DNA from: Xenoacremonium recifei
Lineage: Eukaryota; Ascomycota; Sordariomycetes; Hypocreales; Nectriaceae
Direction of reading: 5' to 3'
Assembly (NCBI GenBank): GCA_012184525.1
Contig: WOFQ01000006.1
Location: 372,001 to 436,000, forward strand
Length of the DNA: 64,000 bases
The notes beneath the pieces are model-generated. The model saw only the letters and a list, made by a program, of their open reading frames with translations. It was not told the origin of the DNA and made no database searches. Positions 22,626 to 34,214 of the stretch are shown one piece after another (the first letter of the stretch is position 1; every line of letters starts with the position of its first letter). Both the position numbers and the translations under genes were made by a program.

Positions 22626-24739
22626 TCTGGTCCGTTCAAATAGCGAGTGGCGTTTTCCGTGATGCCAACGAGAGGTGACACAGCCAACCCTGCCTCAGCC
22701 ACTGCCGAGGGTGATGGATGGATGGCGCCGTTTCCTGGGAGGACTTTCGCGATACACCAGCAGAGGGGGGGAGTCACAGGACGGATGAGACCGTGGCGCG
22801 GGAGTCGAGGACACGGAGAGAGCCGCACGCTTAGAAGACGCAATGGCGCAACACGTCCAGATCGAGGACGGCCAGGGCCAAATCCGATGCTGAGGAGGCG
22901 GAACCGAGATGAGATGGGATTGATGCCGTCTTGTCCCGTGTGTGATATGGCAGGGTGAGAACTTTCCGATGCCGCCTGTTGCTGGGCGGCCAATGAAGAT
23001 CCCGGCAGGGGGAGCGTTGGGCGATGTTGACGATCAATTCGAGTGGAGGTTCAAATAACACCAACAACACCGGCCCAAGATCCGAGACATTCGGGCGGTC
23101 AGCGGGCAGAGGCTATGGAGTCTGGTGGAGGCTGTAAGGTAGCCCTAGAAGGCCGGCAGTTGGGTGCTGAGGCGGTGATACAGCGCCCGTAGCGGGTGGC
23201 CGACTGCAACGGCTACAGCGCTGGCATTGCATGGATCCCGGCGCGGGCTCCCGTCAATCGATAGTCGGCAAACAAACGGTCATGAAATGCAAGTTGGCGT
23301 GTTTCCATGAAGCTATGCTCTGGTATGAAGGAAAGGAAAGATCAAGATCTGAATATTCTGGGGTGTGGCTGGACTGTTAGGTAAGGCACTTTCCGTCGCT
23401 CAACAAGTCATGAGTCGCACTTGCCTCGACTCTGTTGAATGTCTGAGGCAGCCACCACGTCGTCTTACAAAGCCTCCTCTTGTTACCACCCACACTCAAC
23501 CTCCTCTCGACCTGGGTAAGGCAGCATTTTACCATCAAGTTTAACTCGTCACCATGAACATCATCTACGGGCATGATCGAGGACCTTGCAACCTCGCAGT
23601 GACGTCTTGCAGGATTTGCACGCCCTTCCCAAGATCCTCCTCGACACGAAATCGGTCTCTCTGCGGCTCCAACGTGCCCAATCGCTGCCACACGATCATC
23701 TCTGCCCTTGACATCGCACGGCTGTGTTCTGTTTGGACTCGTCCCGTCCCACGTCTCGCAGCATCGACGTCGTGGCCCAGGGGCCCTTGGATGCTATGCT
23801 GTCTCTTCGCCTCCTCCTACGTTTCCTGCCTCTCGAAATATCTCCGCGAGCTTATTATTCTCCATGGTGGTGTTTCGCCATGATGCTCGGGTCTCTCCTT
23901 GCCCGTCCCTCCGTGGCCAGCACGGAGATATTGCACTGCTGTGTCTTGCTTGGTCGTGATCTTGGTACGATGATACTATTTCCAGCGTTCACCCGGGATT
24001 CGTTTGTTCGGATGCCACGCCACGCTGCAGACTGACTCCGCAAGCGCGGATGTATCAGGCACAAGTGGATGTGTCCCTGTTGATTGATCAAACCGAGCCG
24101 GATTCAGGCAGGTTGACGACCACTCTCAGGCAGTCCTGGACCTCGAGACGGCAAGCCCTCCCGTGCCGGCCCCAGTTCCATGGTCCGTCGACAAACACTC
24201 CCGCTTCGGTTTGCTCCGCGCCACAGGCCCTCATAGACCGTTACTTCGCTCTTCCTGGCCATGGCCCCCTCTTCAATCCGGATCCCGAGTGGGGGTTTGT
24301 CCATTCGTGGCATCTCTGACAGAGATCCGGGTTTAGTTTCCTTCTTCCCCCGCCGGAATGCCGCATCACTCGATTGAGAAGGGGCTTGCAAGTGCTGAAA
24401 ACATGACTTATCGTTCTTGCTGTTAGGCTATGTCCGCGGCTGATATGAGATTACTTCCAAAAAGAGCTCCCAGGGTCAAGCCATCCCGGGAGGTTCCAAA
24501 ATTATATTTCCACCGTGATAACTTTGCCTCAGCCTCCCGGCCATCGACCTGGCTTATCTGTCCCTTTGATGTTTTCTCTCATCTTTCTCACAGCAGTCAC
24601 TTTGCCTATAATTTCCTATCACCCTCCTCGAGGTGCAAGCCCATGTGTAACAGCTTCATATCATTGGGACGGTCACTTTTAGACTGGAGCTGTAGTTGAG
24701 CCCTTGTCTTCCTCTCAAGTGTTGTCATTCTGTCGTACA
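22626..24739. other. Divergent intergenic region, 2.1 kb
   Basis: Shared upstream region of the HAUS3-like gene (minus) and the LrgAB-like gene (plus). Open frames occur on both strands but none has a domain or a convincing start context. I see no RNA gene here. Confidence 0.5.
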
Positions 24740-26785
24740 ATGGACAGGTCAAGAGTTGATGCTCGCGAAATCGCCCGGCGTCTCGAATACTGTCTTAGAC
24801 ATTCATATGCGTTGGTTCGTCCAGCTCTCTTGAGTCTCAGGGAGCTGTCATGGACGCCCACGTTGTTGACGCTGTTTCAACCCGCCCAAGACACCTCAAC
24901 GATGATTGTCTCAACTGTGTGGAAAAGGCGATTAGAAGTCTCTTTTCGTGCCGCCGGGAGCTTTATTGGAGTGGTTCTGATCTATCTCTTGAGCGAGCTC
25001 ATCATTTGGGGCCTCAGTCGAACGCTGGCTCCAGTGCACCGAGAGTTCTTCGCCTCCATACTCGGCATGGCGCTGGTGTTTCTGCTGATGACGACAGCAT
25101 TCGTATGCTTTCGAGGCGACCGGTTCTATCAGCGGCACATCAGATCAAAAGTCGGCATCCTTCTCGTCTCCAAACATGAACGACCACTAATCCTGAAGCC
25201 AGGGCGACTTCATCAACACCCATCTCGGCCTAGGATTTCCCGTCCCCTTGGTGATGCTCGATGAAAACGAGATACTTAGCGGTCCCGAAATTGCTCGAGT
25301 CATGGGCAACTTTGGTCGGTATCATCCAGTTTCGAAGCATGCCTAATAATAGCTGACCGCTTCTCAGTCATGACAAACATCGTTTCATGGACCACAGTTC
25401 TAGCAGTATCTGTTTGTGTCATGGCCATGGCAACAAGGATAAGATCACGACTCGCTGGCGATCCAAACACACGAGGACTTCGATCACATGCCCCAAGACA
25501 ACCCCGAGACGATATCCTTCCCCTGCATGAACCAGACCTGGCACGTCCGTTCGCTCATCATGAGAAACGGACACCGGAAACTACTCCAGAGCCAAATTCC
25601 GACAGTTCACAATGCATGAGTCAATACTCTATCGAAGTATATGCCGATCGCGAAAACGACAGGTCCAAGAGCTGGAGATTTTTCAGCCGGCACTTTCCTA
25701 TCACCGCCTCGCTCTTTGCTATCTTCGTAGTCGGTGCTCCAGTGGCTGCAGCGACAGGTGAGCAGCGGATTCTCGATGGTTGTATGCTCTGGTTCCTTTG
25801 GATCTCTTCGGTTCGAGGGCAGAAACACTTCAAAGCATCAATGTGGTTCAGTCGATGGCCCAGACTGAAGAATGCGATGGGGACAGCTATGAACCCTGTT
25901 CTTGCAACAACGCTGCTGATGACAGCATATACCAGGGCTAAAGCCGCTGCTCCAAATGCTATGACGCTACTCGAAGTATTGGATACATTCAGTAGCGGAA
26001 CTCCTCTATACGCATTATGGACGGCTGCTACTACTGGCGAACCCCTTCCTAATGGAATGTCGTATTGGTTTGGAGCCGGTGACGCTGCTCTATCTATCCT
26101 CGAATGCGGCCTCGTTGTGTGGGGTTTCAAGCTCTTCGAGTGTCGGCGTCAGCTCTTCAGCATAGCCGGTATACTGACCATTCTCATCTCCGTCGCCGCA
26201 GCTGCAGCGAATGTATATCTCTCTGTTCTTTCCGGTCGAACGATGGGGTTGCAGGCACCAGAATCCTTAGCATTTGCTGCGAGGTGCACGACATTAGCGC
26301 TTGCCAAGCCCGGCATGTCAGCTGTTGGCGGAAACAAAGGAGTGAACGCGGCCCTCGTGGTCAGCAATGGAATCCTGGGGCAGTTGATGTATCCATTTGC
26401 CTTGGATAAACTAGGAGTTGCGAGACACGATGATTCAACCCCCGTCTCTTCCTCTAGCCACGCCAACGACCATGACAATGCACAGCGCAGTATCAACGAC
26501 GAATACGTCCCAACTCAGCGTTCACCCTACGGTGCAAAGGAGGCGTCAAGTCCTAGTCTAGAAACGAACCAGCAGATATCCGACATGTCTGATGGCCCTG
26601 TGACAATTGCTGCTGGAATCACAATTGGCATCAACGGTGCAGCAATGGGAGTTGCATATCTCTACGAGACCAGGAGTCGGGCAGCGCCATATGCAGCCCT
26701 AGCAATGACGGTATTTGGGGTTATGACGGTACTGTTCACGACGGTTGAGCCGTTCCGAGGAACAGTGATGGCGTTGGCAAGTTGA
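24740..26785 (+). CDS. LrgA-LrgB fusion membrane protein (PLGG1-like)
   Basis: A predicted 646-residue polytopic membrane protein from exons 24740-25150, 25203-25314 and 25368-26785. The N-terminal third resembles LrgA/CidA (helices around GVVLIYLLSELIIW and ILGMALVFLLMT, then the conserved GLGFPVPLVMLDENE stretch). The C-terminal part resembles LrgB/CidB (PEBP-like ending with GPVTIAAGITIGINGAAMG and an AALAMTVFG helix). Plants use a related fusion, PLGG1, as the plastid glycolate/glycerate exporter; the fungal substrate is unknown. A hydrophilic linker lies between helices near residues 210-275. Both introns begin GTCGG, a rare donor, yet both joins are in frame and restore the conserved sequence. 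The ATG at 24740 is chosen because the frame upstream has only a TTG. Confidence 0.82.
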
Positions 26786-27235
26786 GTTGATTATCTAACG
26801 AAGTGCATATGCCACTACTTTGCATATTTATTGCATACAGGCTCAGGAAATGATACCAGGGGAACTTGGACAGAGGGAAATGTCTTGATGGGATATTTGG
26901 GAGTAAATGGAGAGGGCGATATATGCCTTGTTAAATGGATGTCAGATAGACTTTTGGACATGGCGCAAAGCTTCCTGGCTGAAGCTCAATAGAGTATAAT
27001 TATGCGAATGAAAGCACGTTTCAGAAGAATAAGGTTGCAAAACCAGCGATAGTTCAGGGGATCTTTTTTTTTTCATTGCTTTTGTTTTGACGACATTCAA
27101 CAGCGCAGCCTGTTCGGCTATCCTTTTTTGGGCTTATGTATCAGGATATCAACAAACCCCCTCACAACAGCCCGAAGCGCTCACGATTCGAAGCTATGAC
27201 ATTTCGCCCGCAAACACTCCCAGAAGTCATCGCAC
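26786..27235. other. Convergent 3' region, T-rich
   Basis: Lies between the stop codons of the LrgAB-like gene and ess1. It is AT-rich with a run of T near 27064. I see no gene. Confidence 0.5.
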
Positions 27236-27995
27236 TCATTCCAACCTGCAAATGCTGATTAGAGATTTTTCCTATGGTTGCCAGTCACAGGAGATGCCTT
27301 ACCGCTCAATAAGATGCAACCCGCTCGCCGTCTCAACAACACCGCTCATCTGGCCAGGCTCAAGCGCAAATGCAGCCTCCTCAAACTCCTTCTGCATGTC
27401 GCCCTTGCCGAAGTACCCAAGATCACCGCGCTTCCGAGCCGAAGAGCAGTCAGACTCGGTGAGTGCAAGCTCGCCGAGGGAGGTGGCGCCGGACTTGATC
27501 TTGGCCTCATGGGCGCGGATGATCTGGTAGGCGTCGTCCTTGGAGCGAGAAATTTCGGCCTGGACCCGTCAGCGCTGTGTTTCTCTTTCGGTGTAGAGTC
27601 CCTACCTCTCGCCAGCTGCTTGGCCGCCGGCTCTCGCGGTGCTTGACCAGCAGATGCGCCGCGCGGATCTTGCCCTCGGGGACACCGGGGACGGCGCCGG
27701 GACGCTGGCCGGCGCTGTGGTGAGCGGCCATGTAGTGCTTCAGCTTCTCGGTGTCGACGCCTGGTGGGGGTTCCCAGCGGGAGACGCGCTCGGTGGCGTT
27801 GAAGTAGTAGGGCAGGTTCTTGGATTGGGAGTGGCGGACCTCCCAGCCGGCGGGGAGGCCTGTCTCGGAGGACTGCGAGAAGCCATGTTAGCAGATGACT
27901 ATTGGAGTGTCGTTGGTTGAGGCGGCGAGGTCAGAAGCGCCGGAGGTTCGTTGTGGTTGCGATGTTGAGGGGAGGGGATGGTGGTAGTTACCATG
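27236..27995 (-). CDS. ess1: Peptidyl-prolyl isomerase Ess1/Pin1 (WW + parvulin)
   Basis: A 178-residue protein, the family's normal size, from minus-strand exons 27995-27993, 27872-27606, 27559-27303 and 27245-27236. The first coding exon is the ATG alone (ATG|GTAACT) and the last adds only the final residues (L-E-stop). The WW domain spans about residues 6-40 (LPAGWEVRHS, YYFN, SRWEPP). The parvulin domain begins at GKIRAAHLLVKH, with the phosphate-binding basic residues in the following RESRRPSSWRE loop, and ends ASGLHLIERLE. Ess1 isomerises phospho-Ser/Thr-Pro bonds in the RNA polymerase II C-terminal domain and is needed for transcription termination and 3'-end processing. Confidence 0.95.
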
Positions 27996-28732
27996 GTGAC
28001 GAGAGAGGCTGCGGCGCGGATTCGCTCAGCGAACAAGCAGCAAAGGAAGAAAGCTCAGGAAGGAAACGGAGAGAAGCAAATTGGAAGCCAAAGAGGACAG
28101 TCGCAGCAGCAAGCTGGGTCTGACTGTCGGGTATCAAGTGGTGGTGTCTGCGCAGCAAGCTATACAGATCGTCGAGGCTCAGGGAGGGCTGAGGGAGTGG
28201 ATGGACGCTGTTTTAAGCAGCCCAGGACAGAGCAGAACCTGGAGCAGTGATCAGCCCCACCCGACATCCCCTGGAAGACCAACCAGACGATGACGTTTAA
28301 AGCCGCTGCAGGTGCTGAGAGTGGGACAGTCCGGGGGACATCGTCGCTGCTCTAAACAAATTCCAGCGCCTCACCTGCAGAACCCCCTCCACTGTTGACA
28401 CTCAGCCCTCAAAGGCGGCAACGACCTCAAGCCTAATCCAGCGCCACCCAATGCGGGGGCCCGGCCAGGGCACTCCCACGGCGTTGCCTGGGCGTCCGTC
28501 AGCATCGCTAGAAGCTTCAGCGGGTTTATTTTTGGGGGTCTCGTGGGCGGGATCCGGTCATGGGGGCGGGCGCGAAGGGAGTTAGTGCTGCGAAGGGAGG
28601 GTCACGATGGAGGGTGAGAGTTTTGCCGGTGCTAGGCGATGACGTTGGGCTGTCGGACCCCGCCCCCGCCGAGATAGCTGGCTTGGGTGGGAGTCTATAT
28701 GGCGGCTTGAGAGAGGAATTGGCAAGGATAAA
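27996..28732. other. Upstream region of ess1 and of the tRNA gene
   Basis: No gene is seen on either strand between the ess1 start codon and the initiator tRNA gene. It is GC-rich and probably holds the ess1 promoter. Confidence 0.5.
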
Positions 28733-28804
28733 AGCAATTTGGCGCAGTGGAAGCGCGCCGGGCTCATAACCCGGAGGTCGCACGATCGAAACGTGCAATT
28801 GCTA
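28733..28804 (+). tRNA. Initiator tRNA-Met (CAT anticodon)
   Basis: A 72-base intronless tRNA gene. The acceptor arm AGCAATT pairs with AATTGCT, giving the eukaryotic initiator A1:U72 pair, with discriminator A. The D arm is GCGCAGTGGAAGCGC, the anticodon stem is CCGGG/CCCGG with loop CTCATAA, and the lower three G:C pairs are the initiator signature. The T loop is GATCGAAAC, so it has A54 and A60 in place of the usual T-psi-C. It closely resembles yeast initiator tRNA. The D and T arms supply internal A and B boxes for RNA polymerase III. Confidence 0.97.
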
Positions 28805-28811
28805 CCATTTC

Positions 28812-28817
28812 TTTTTT
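28812..28817 (+). terminator. Pol III terminator of the tRNA gene
   Basis: A run of six T on the coding strand begins 8 bases after the mature tRNA end, as expected for RNA polymerase III termination. Confidence 0.8.
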
Positions 28818-29045
28818 GCATTTTTTGGCTCCTATTTGCTAGCTTTCATGTTCTTATTCCCTTTCCTTTTCTTTTTTTTTTTTAATTATTTTGACTTGTT
28901 AGTGCGGCTAGCTTTTCCACGTGATGCTTTGTAAACCTTCCGGGCAGGAGCGTCGAGTAATCACTTACACGACGGTACTTCCCAGCATCTATTTGCGACA
29001 ATGCTCGATAGTGATTGCAATGATGTTTTATTTCTTCTAGCTATT

Positions 29046-29945
29046 TCACTTCTCTTGACATTTTGACTTCCATGGACTGCTTTCTCTCAGCCACGTTTCA
29101 AATGTCTGCAACTGCGGCTCATCCCTCCTCAGCGCCTCTATATCAGCTCCATATCCCACTTCCGTGAACCACTTGAAGCTCATCCGCGCCTCCTCAACCC
29201 ACCACATCACCGGCTTCGCCAGCACGGTATACGTCTTTGGCAACTCCTCACCTACCGCCCTCCGGAATACCTCCCGCACCTCGTCAAAGCTCAGGTCATC
29301 ACCAGCCAGGCCGACAGCCTTTCCAGCCCACGTCGCTGGATCTGATAATGCTTTAGCCGCAAAGACGCCGATGTCGTGAGTGCTCACGAGCTGCATCTTT
29401 CTGTCTGGCGGCATGCCTTCTGCCCAGAGTGTCGCCATGAGGCGGCCGAAGAAGCCTGGCACGTAGTTGTCCATGAAGCCCGTGGGTCGAAGAATTGTCC
29501 AGCGTGTTGTGCTGGAGGCTTCGCAGGCTGTTCGGAGATAGTGTTCCAGTCGGTGCTTGCTGGCGAAGTGTGGCACGGGGGTGGGATTTTCCCAGCTGCT
29601 GGTATCGCCGCCACGGTCGACGCTGCTGAGGACGATGTGATTAACCTTGTTTGCAGCGGCGGCGTCGATGAGTGGTTGGGCTTGGGCTTCCTCGTCTGGC
29701 GGTACTGTGACAATGAAGATGGAGGATATGGCCGGATACGTCTGGAATATGGGCTCGGGTTTCTTTGTGTCGCCTTCTACCAGAACGATAGCTGGATACG
29801 CTGAGAGGAGAGCTTGGGCTTTGGGAGATGAGGCAGAGCGGGTGAGGGCGAGGATCTGAACGGATGATTTGGAGGTGTAAAGGGCGGCAATGGTAGCTTT
29901 GCCTTGTTGGCCCGTTGCGCCGACTATGAGTACTTGTCGAGACAT
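29046..29945 (-). CDS. NmrA-like NAD(P)-binding protein
   Basis: A 299-residue, intronless protein of the atypical short-chain dehydrogenase NmrA/HSCARG family. The ATG at 29945 begins directly before the Rossmann motif VLIVGATGQQGKAT (GxxGxxG), so the longer in-frame extension upstream is rejected. Conserved segments include the SSVDRGG strand end, RPTGFMDNYVPGFFG and ALSDPATWAGKAVGLAGDDLS. Family members bind NAD(P) and act as redox sensors or reductases; Aspergillus NmrA binds the GATA factor AreA, but the family is large and the specific role here cannot be assigned. Confidence 0.88.
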   Translation of the reverse strand: MSRQVLIVGATGQQGKATIAALYTSKSSVQILALTRSASSPKAQALLSAYPAIVLVEGDTKKPEPIFQTYPAISSIFIVTVPPDEEAQAQPLIDAAAANKVNHIVLSSVDRGGDTSSWENPTPVPHFASKHRLEHYLRTACEASSTTRWTILRPTGFMDNYVPGFFGRLMATLWAEGMPPDRKMQLVSTHDIGVFAAKALSDPATWAGKAVGLAGDDLSFDEVREVFRRAVGEELPKTYTVLAKPVMWWVEEARMSFKWFTEVGYGADIEALRRDEPQLQTFETWLRESSPWKSKCQEK

Positions 29946-31059
29946 GTTGATGGTGATTGAGATGGGAGTTGTGCAGGTATGGGTTGTGTGTCGTCGATCT
30001 AAGTGGTTAAGAGTCACGGACGGAGACTTGTCGGAGACTTTAGCCTGCGTTCCAGCAGGTTCAACCAGAGTCATTCGAGATAAAAGTAGATTTAGTCTTG
30101 TCGATCTTGTACTAGATGCACGCTCTATAAGATTGGTATCATCAAATGATGTATGTCTAAGGATGGTGAACTGACTGGGTTAACCGGTTTGCTGCAGTGT
30201 GAGGGACGTGAACTACACCAGGTTCCTAGACAAGGTCTTGTCGCAGCGGTGTTCTCGAAAGGTGTCTTTCCGCCAAAGACAGGATCTTTTTTTAAATAAA
30301 ATAAAAGAAAATAAAACTGTTAATAAATGGAAGAAATATTCACTCGGCGATAGACCGATTACAGACAAGGCATTGTTGCAATTAACTGGAAATATTGCAT
30401 AGCCAAAGTCAAGCCATTGTCTCTGTAGTCCAGCAATTACTCCAGGGAAGCCATCCTTTTCTAGAAGACTTAACGAAGTCAGGACACAACGCAAACCCAA
30501 TTTAACCCCTATAACACAACCTTCATGATAACCAAAGAATTAAAGAGCTGGATCCATAGTCTTAAGCCATGTGACCGTCATCCAACGTGACTCTGCAGGG
30601 TAGGCTGCACCACTGTTTCGTCTCTGCCCCACGATGGATGAATGGTGGAGGCTCAAGGACCTTATTAGCCCCTGTACTTTGTATTTGTACCCTTGAAGCA
30701 CTTGGAGAAGAAAAGAAGCTTGTCTGCATGCAAGGGATCGACCTTTTCGTGCAAATCAGAGGCCACCTGGTCAGCGATTTTCTCCTCCTCAATCAAGCCT
30801 CCCACATTGATGCGCCAATCGAGACCTATTACGGCTTATTGTCCCTCTTCAGCACTGTGATGCTGATCTGCTCTGCCTAGACACCCGTTTCATGTGATTG
30901 GGCGCTCGCATTAACTTTGCTCGACTGGGTGCCAGCTGGCCCTAACCTCGACCTTTTTCCAACCTGGAGGGACTCGAGGCCAACTTGGACTTCTTTTCGC
31001 CTTCCCCCCTCCACATCCTTTGAGATCTCAGCTGCTTCGCCTGCACATACCATGCAAGC
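29946..31059. other. Divergent intergenic region with AT-rich core
   Basis: Upstream DNA of the NmrA-like gene (minus) and the J-protein gene (plus). The part from about 30280 to 30420 is very AT-rich, with A runs and a short T run. No gene is supported. Confidence 0.5.
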
Positions 31060-32441
31060 ATGAAGATCTCATATCTTTCCGTTGGCCTCTTGGCCTTGCT
31101 CACTCCCCTGACGGCGGCGTGGAGCAAAGAAGGCATGTTGCAATCCAGCTACGAAGCTATCCAGACCCAACAACCCCAGGCTCTATGTGTCTAACCTTCA
31201 CGTCATCTAGATCGCGAAATCTTCCGTATTCGAGACGAAATCGCCGCTCACGAAACAAATCCCGATGCAACCTTCTACGACATCCTGGGCTTGGCTCCCT
31301 CGGCCTCGCAAGACGACATCACCAAGGCCTACCGCAAGAAGACGCGCTCGCTGCACCCCGACAAGGTCAAGCAGCAGCTTCGCTCCGAGCACACCAAGGC
31401 CAGCAAGAAGAAGAAGGGCTCCGGCGTCAACATCAAGCCCCCGACTGCTGCCGAGATCAAGGCCGCTGTCAAGAAGGCCAGCGAGGACCAGGCGCGCCTG
31501 TCGCTGATCGCTAATATCCTGCGAGGCTCTGGTCGCGAGCGTTACGATCACTTTCTCGCCAATGGCTTCCCGCTCTGGAAAGGTACCGACTACTATTACA
31601 GCCGCTACCGTCCGGGCCTGGGCACTGTCATGACGGGCCTGTTCCTCGTCGTGGGCGGCGGCGTGCACTACCTGATCCTGTACATGAGCTGGAAGCGGCA
31701 GAAGGAGTTTGTCGAGCGATACATCAACTTTGCGCGCGAGAAGGCCTGGGGCGGCGGTCTTGGAGTTCCAGGCCTTGATCAGCCCCTGGCGCCAGCTCCG
31801 GCTCCTCCACCACCCGCGGACGACGACGAAGAAGCTCCGCCGATGCCCCGGAATAGACGCGAGAGAAGAATGTATGAGAAGGACTTGAAGCGCGAGGGTG
31901 GCGCCAAGAAGCCTGCTCGCAAGGCCAAGAGCTCCCAGACCTCGTCCCGGGAAGCCTCTGCTGGACCGTCGGGTGCCCGAAAGAGAGTTGTCGCGGAGAA
32001 CGGCAAGGTGCTGGTTGTCGATTCTCTGGGCGACGTGTACTTGGAGGAAGAGGACGAAGAAGGAAATGTCAACGAGTTCCTTCTGGATGTAAGTCTAACC
32101 CGCCACATTCAATGTCCAGAATTGTAGCTGACTCGATATAGCCCAACGAGCTGGCCCAGCCCACGATCAAGGACACAGCCGTGGTGCGCGCCCCGGCCTG
32201 GCTGTTTAATCTCGCCGTAGGCCGTTTCATCAACAAGAACGCGGCTCAAGAAGGAATGCATATCGACATCCCTCAAGGCGAAGATGACGACTCGGATGAG
32301 CCGCAGCGCACACCCAGCACCGACTCAACGCCCGACGACTTCGAGCTGCTGGACAAGAGCACCGACTCGTTGAGCAAGGTCAAGACGACGGGAGCGCAGC
32401 AGGGCGGACGGCCGAACAAGCGCAAGGGTCGCAAGAGGTAG
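31060..32441 (+). CDS. erj5: ER membrane J-domain protein, Erj5-like
   Basis: A 416-residue protein from exons 31060-31132, 31211-32088 and 32142-32441. A signal peptide (MKISYLSVGLLALLTPLTAA) is followed by a J domain (FYDILGL... HPDK, residues about 45-125) containing a Lys-rich insert. A transmembrane helix (VMTGLFLVVGGGVHYLILYM) comes next, then a long charged tail ending in basic KRKGRKR. This is the layout of yeast Erj5, a type I ER membrane co-chaperone of Kar2/BiP. The first intron must begin with GC (AAG|GCATGT) to keep the frame DREIFRI, so it is a GC-AG intron. Transmembrane topology puts the J domain in the ER lumen. Confidence 0.9.
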
Positions 32442-32897
32442 AGGTTCGGAACTACGCATGGGCAATCTGGATCTACGAAGCTCAATCTGACTCTGATCTG
32501 GGCTTTGCGGAGTATGTATTGGAATATTCAGCATGCCGACAAGATCGCATCAGCGTACTATGGGTGGTTGACTCGACTATTAGACATTGGCGGGCAGGAG
32601 GAAGGGTATCTGACTCAAAAACTAAGACTAAAAATAGACACGCGTGTTCCCGCTGGCGCATCCTATTGATCGATCTGGAAGTCTGGCGATTCGATTCCCC
32701 TGGCGATTTGCGTTCCTGGCTGGCTCGGGGAGCTGAGCCGGCAGTGGAGACGTGATATTAATTACCGTCATGCTACTAACAGCTGCAGGCCTGGGCTCAT
32801 ATAATAAGTTACGATTTTCGTTCTGGAATCTTACATGCTTCTTCAGTTCGTTCTCTACTTTCGTTTATGCCTTGGTCTTGAGCCGACCTTTCTTACA
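32442..32897. other. Intergenic between erj5 and PAQR gene
   Basis: Same-strand spacer carrying the erj5 3' end and the promoter of the following gene. No feature is recognised. Confidence 0.5.
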
Positions 32898-33974
32898 ATG
32901 TTGCGAACGAGAACTTCAGGGGCGTCATCAGGGGCAGCCACCGCAACAACAACACCACCGGATCTCCCGGATATACCCCTATCTACCTCACCATCCGGCC
33001 TCCTTTCCATCACCAACATCCCCGCCTGGTACGCCGAAAACCCCTTCATCCTACGCGGCTACCGCCCCATCACGCCCTCCCACACGCTCTGCCTGCACTC
33101 CTCGCTCGCGCTGCACAACCAGACGGTCAACATCCACACGCACCTGGTGCCGGCGCTCCTAGCCGGCCTCCTGAACGTGCTGTTCGCGGGGTACTTCCGC
33201 GGGAGGTTTCCAGGCGCGGCGGTGCTGGACCAGGCGGTGTTCCATGTGCATTTGACGGCGTGTGCGGTGTGCTTTGGCGTGTCGGCGGCGTATCATGCGC
33301 TGTTGTGCCATTCGCGCGGGGTGGCGGATCTGTGGGTGAGGTTGGATTATGTGTGTATCTCGGTGTTGATTTTGGCGTCGTTTGTGCCGGGGTTGTATAT
33401 GGGGTTTTATTGTGAGCCGGTGTTGTTGAGGAGTTATCTCACGGTGGTAGGTTTCTTTTCACACATACATACGTATTGGCCATGAGGATTGTATGTTCAG
33501 TATTGACTTGAAATGTGTGGCAGATCATCGCCATGGGCATATTCAATGCGTATCTTTCGATGCAGGACCGCTTTGGGGCTGAGGACTGGCTGACGTCCCG
33601 TCTGCTCCCCTTCTTAGGCCTGGGCTTCTCAGCTCTAATCCCTATAGCTCACGCCGCGATGCTGTTCCCGTATGAGCAGTTGCAGAAGCAGGCTGGACTC
33701 AACTACTACTACCTTGAAGGCGTGCTCATGATGATTGGTGTTGCGTTTCTCGCCGTGAGCCCCCCCTATTCAGTGGCGCTGAGATCGTTTCTGACAAGAC
33801 TATCTGCAGACCAAATTCCCAGAGCGTTGGAGACCTGGCACGTTCGACTACTGGGGTGCTTCACATCAGATCTTCCACTGTTTCGTTGTGCTGGGCGCTA
33901 TGGCGCATTTCGCAGGCATTCTGTCGGCGTATGAGTGGAACTATCAGAACCAACGATGCACGGCAGCGTTTTGA
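32898..33974 (+). CDS. PAQR/Izh (ADIPOR-like, hemolysin III) membrane protein
   Basis: A 314-residue seven-helix protein from exons 32898-33446, 33524-33754 and 33810-33974. Family features are ENPFILRGYRP before helix 1, LHNQTVNIHTHLVPAL with the conserved His, SAAYHALLCHS, and the C-terminal GASHQIFHCFVVLGAMAHF with the H-x(3)-H metal site. Yeast Izh proteins influence zinc and sterol homeostasis, and plant or animal PAQRs have ceramidase-like activity; the fungal ligand is not settled. An in-frame ATG at 32835 would add 21 hydrophobic residues. I prefer 32898 because PAQR N-termini are usually hydrophilic, but this is uncertain. Confidence 0.92.
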
Positions 33975-34214
33975 GAACAAAGAGATGCACGGCGAAAGCT
34001 TCTACCGGAGTGATCTATGCTGGCTGCATTGTTCGCCGAAGAGTGACCGCCATCTCCATGTTCACCGCAAGCAGAACACTTCATAAGCCCAGCTTCAGTC
34101 CCCTTGTGTTGTCCCGTCCCATCCCATCCCATCCTGAGTATGGCCAGTTGAACTGTCTGTCCGCGAACATCCCAACACCAAACCATCACCACACAAGGCC
34201 GCCACCACATCATA

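Noticed and set aside
22586..22993. 135-residue minus-strand frame upstream of the HAUS3-like gene
   Set aside because: It overlaps the first HAUS3-like exon in another frame and shows no protein features.
24430..24699. 89-residue plus-strand frame upstream of the LrgAB-like gene
   Set aside because: It lies in the expected leader or promoter and has no recognisable features; the LrgA frame starts at 24740.
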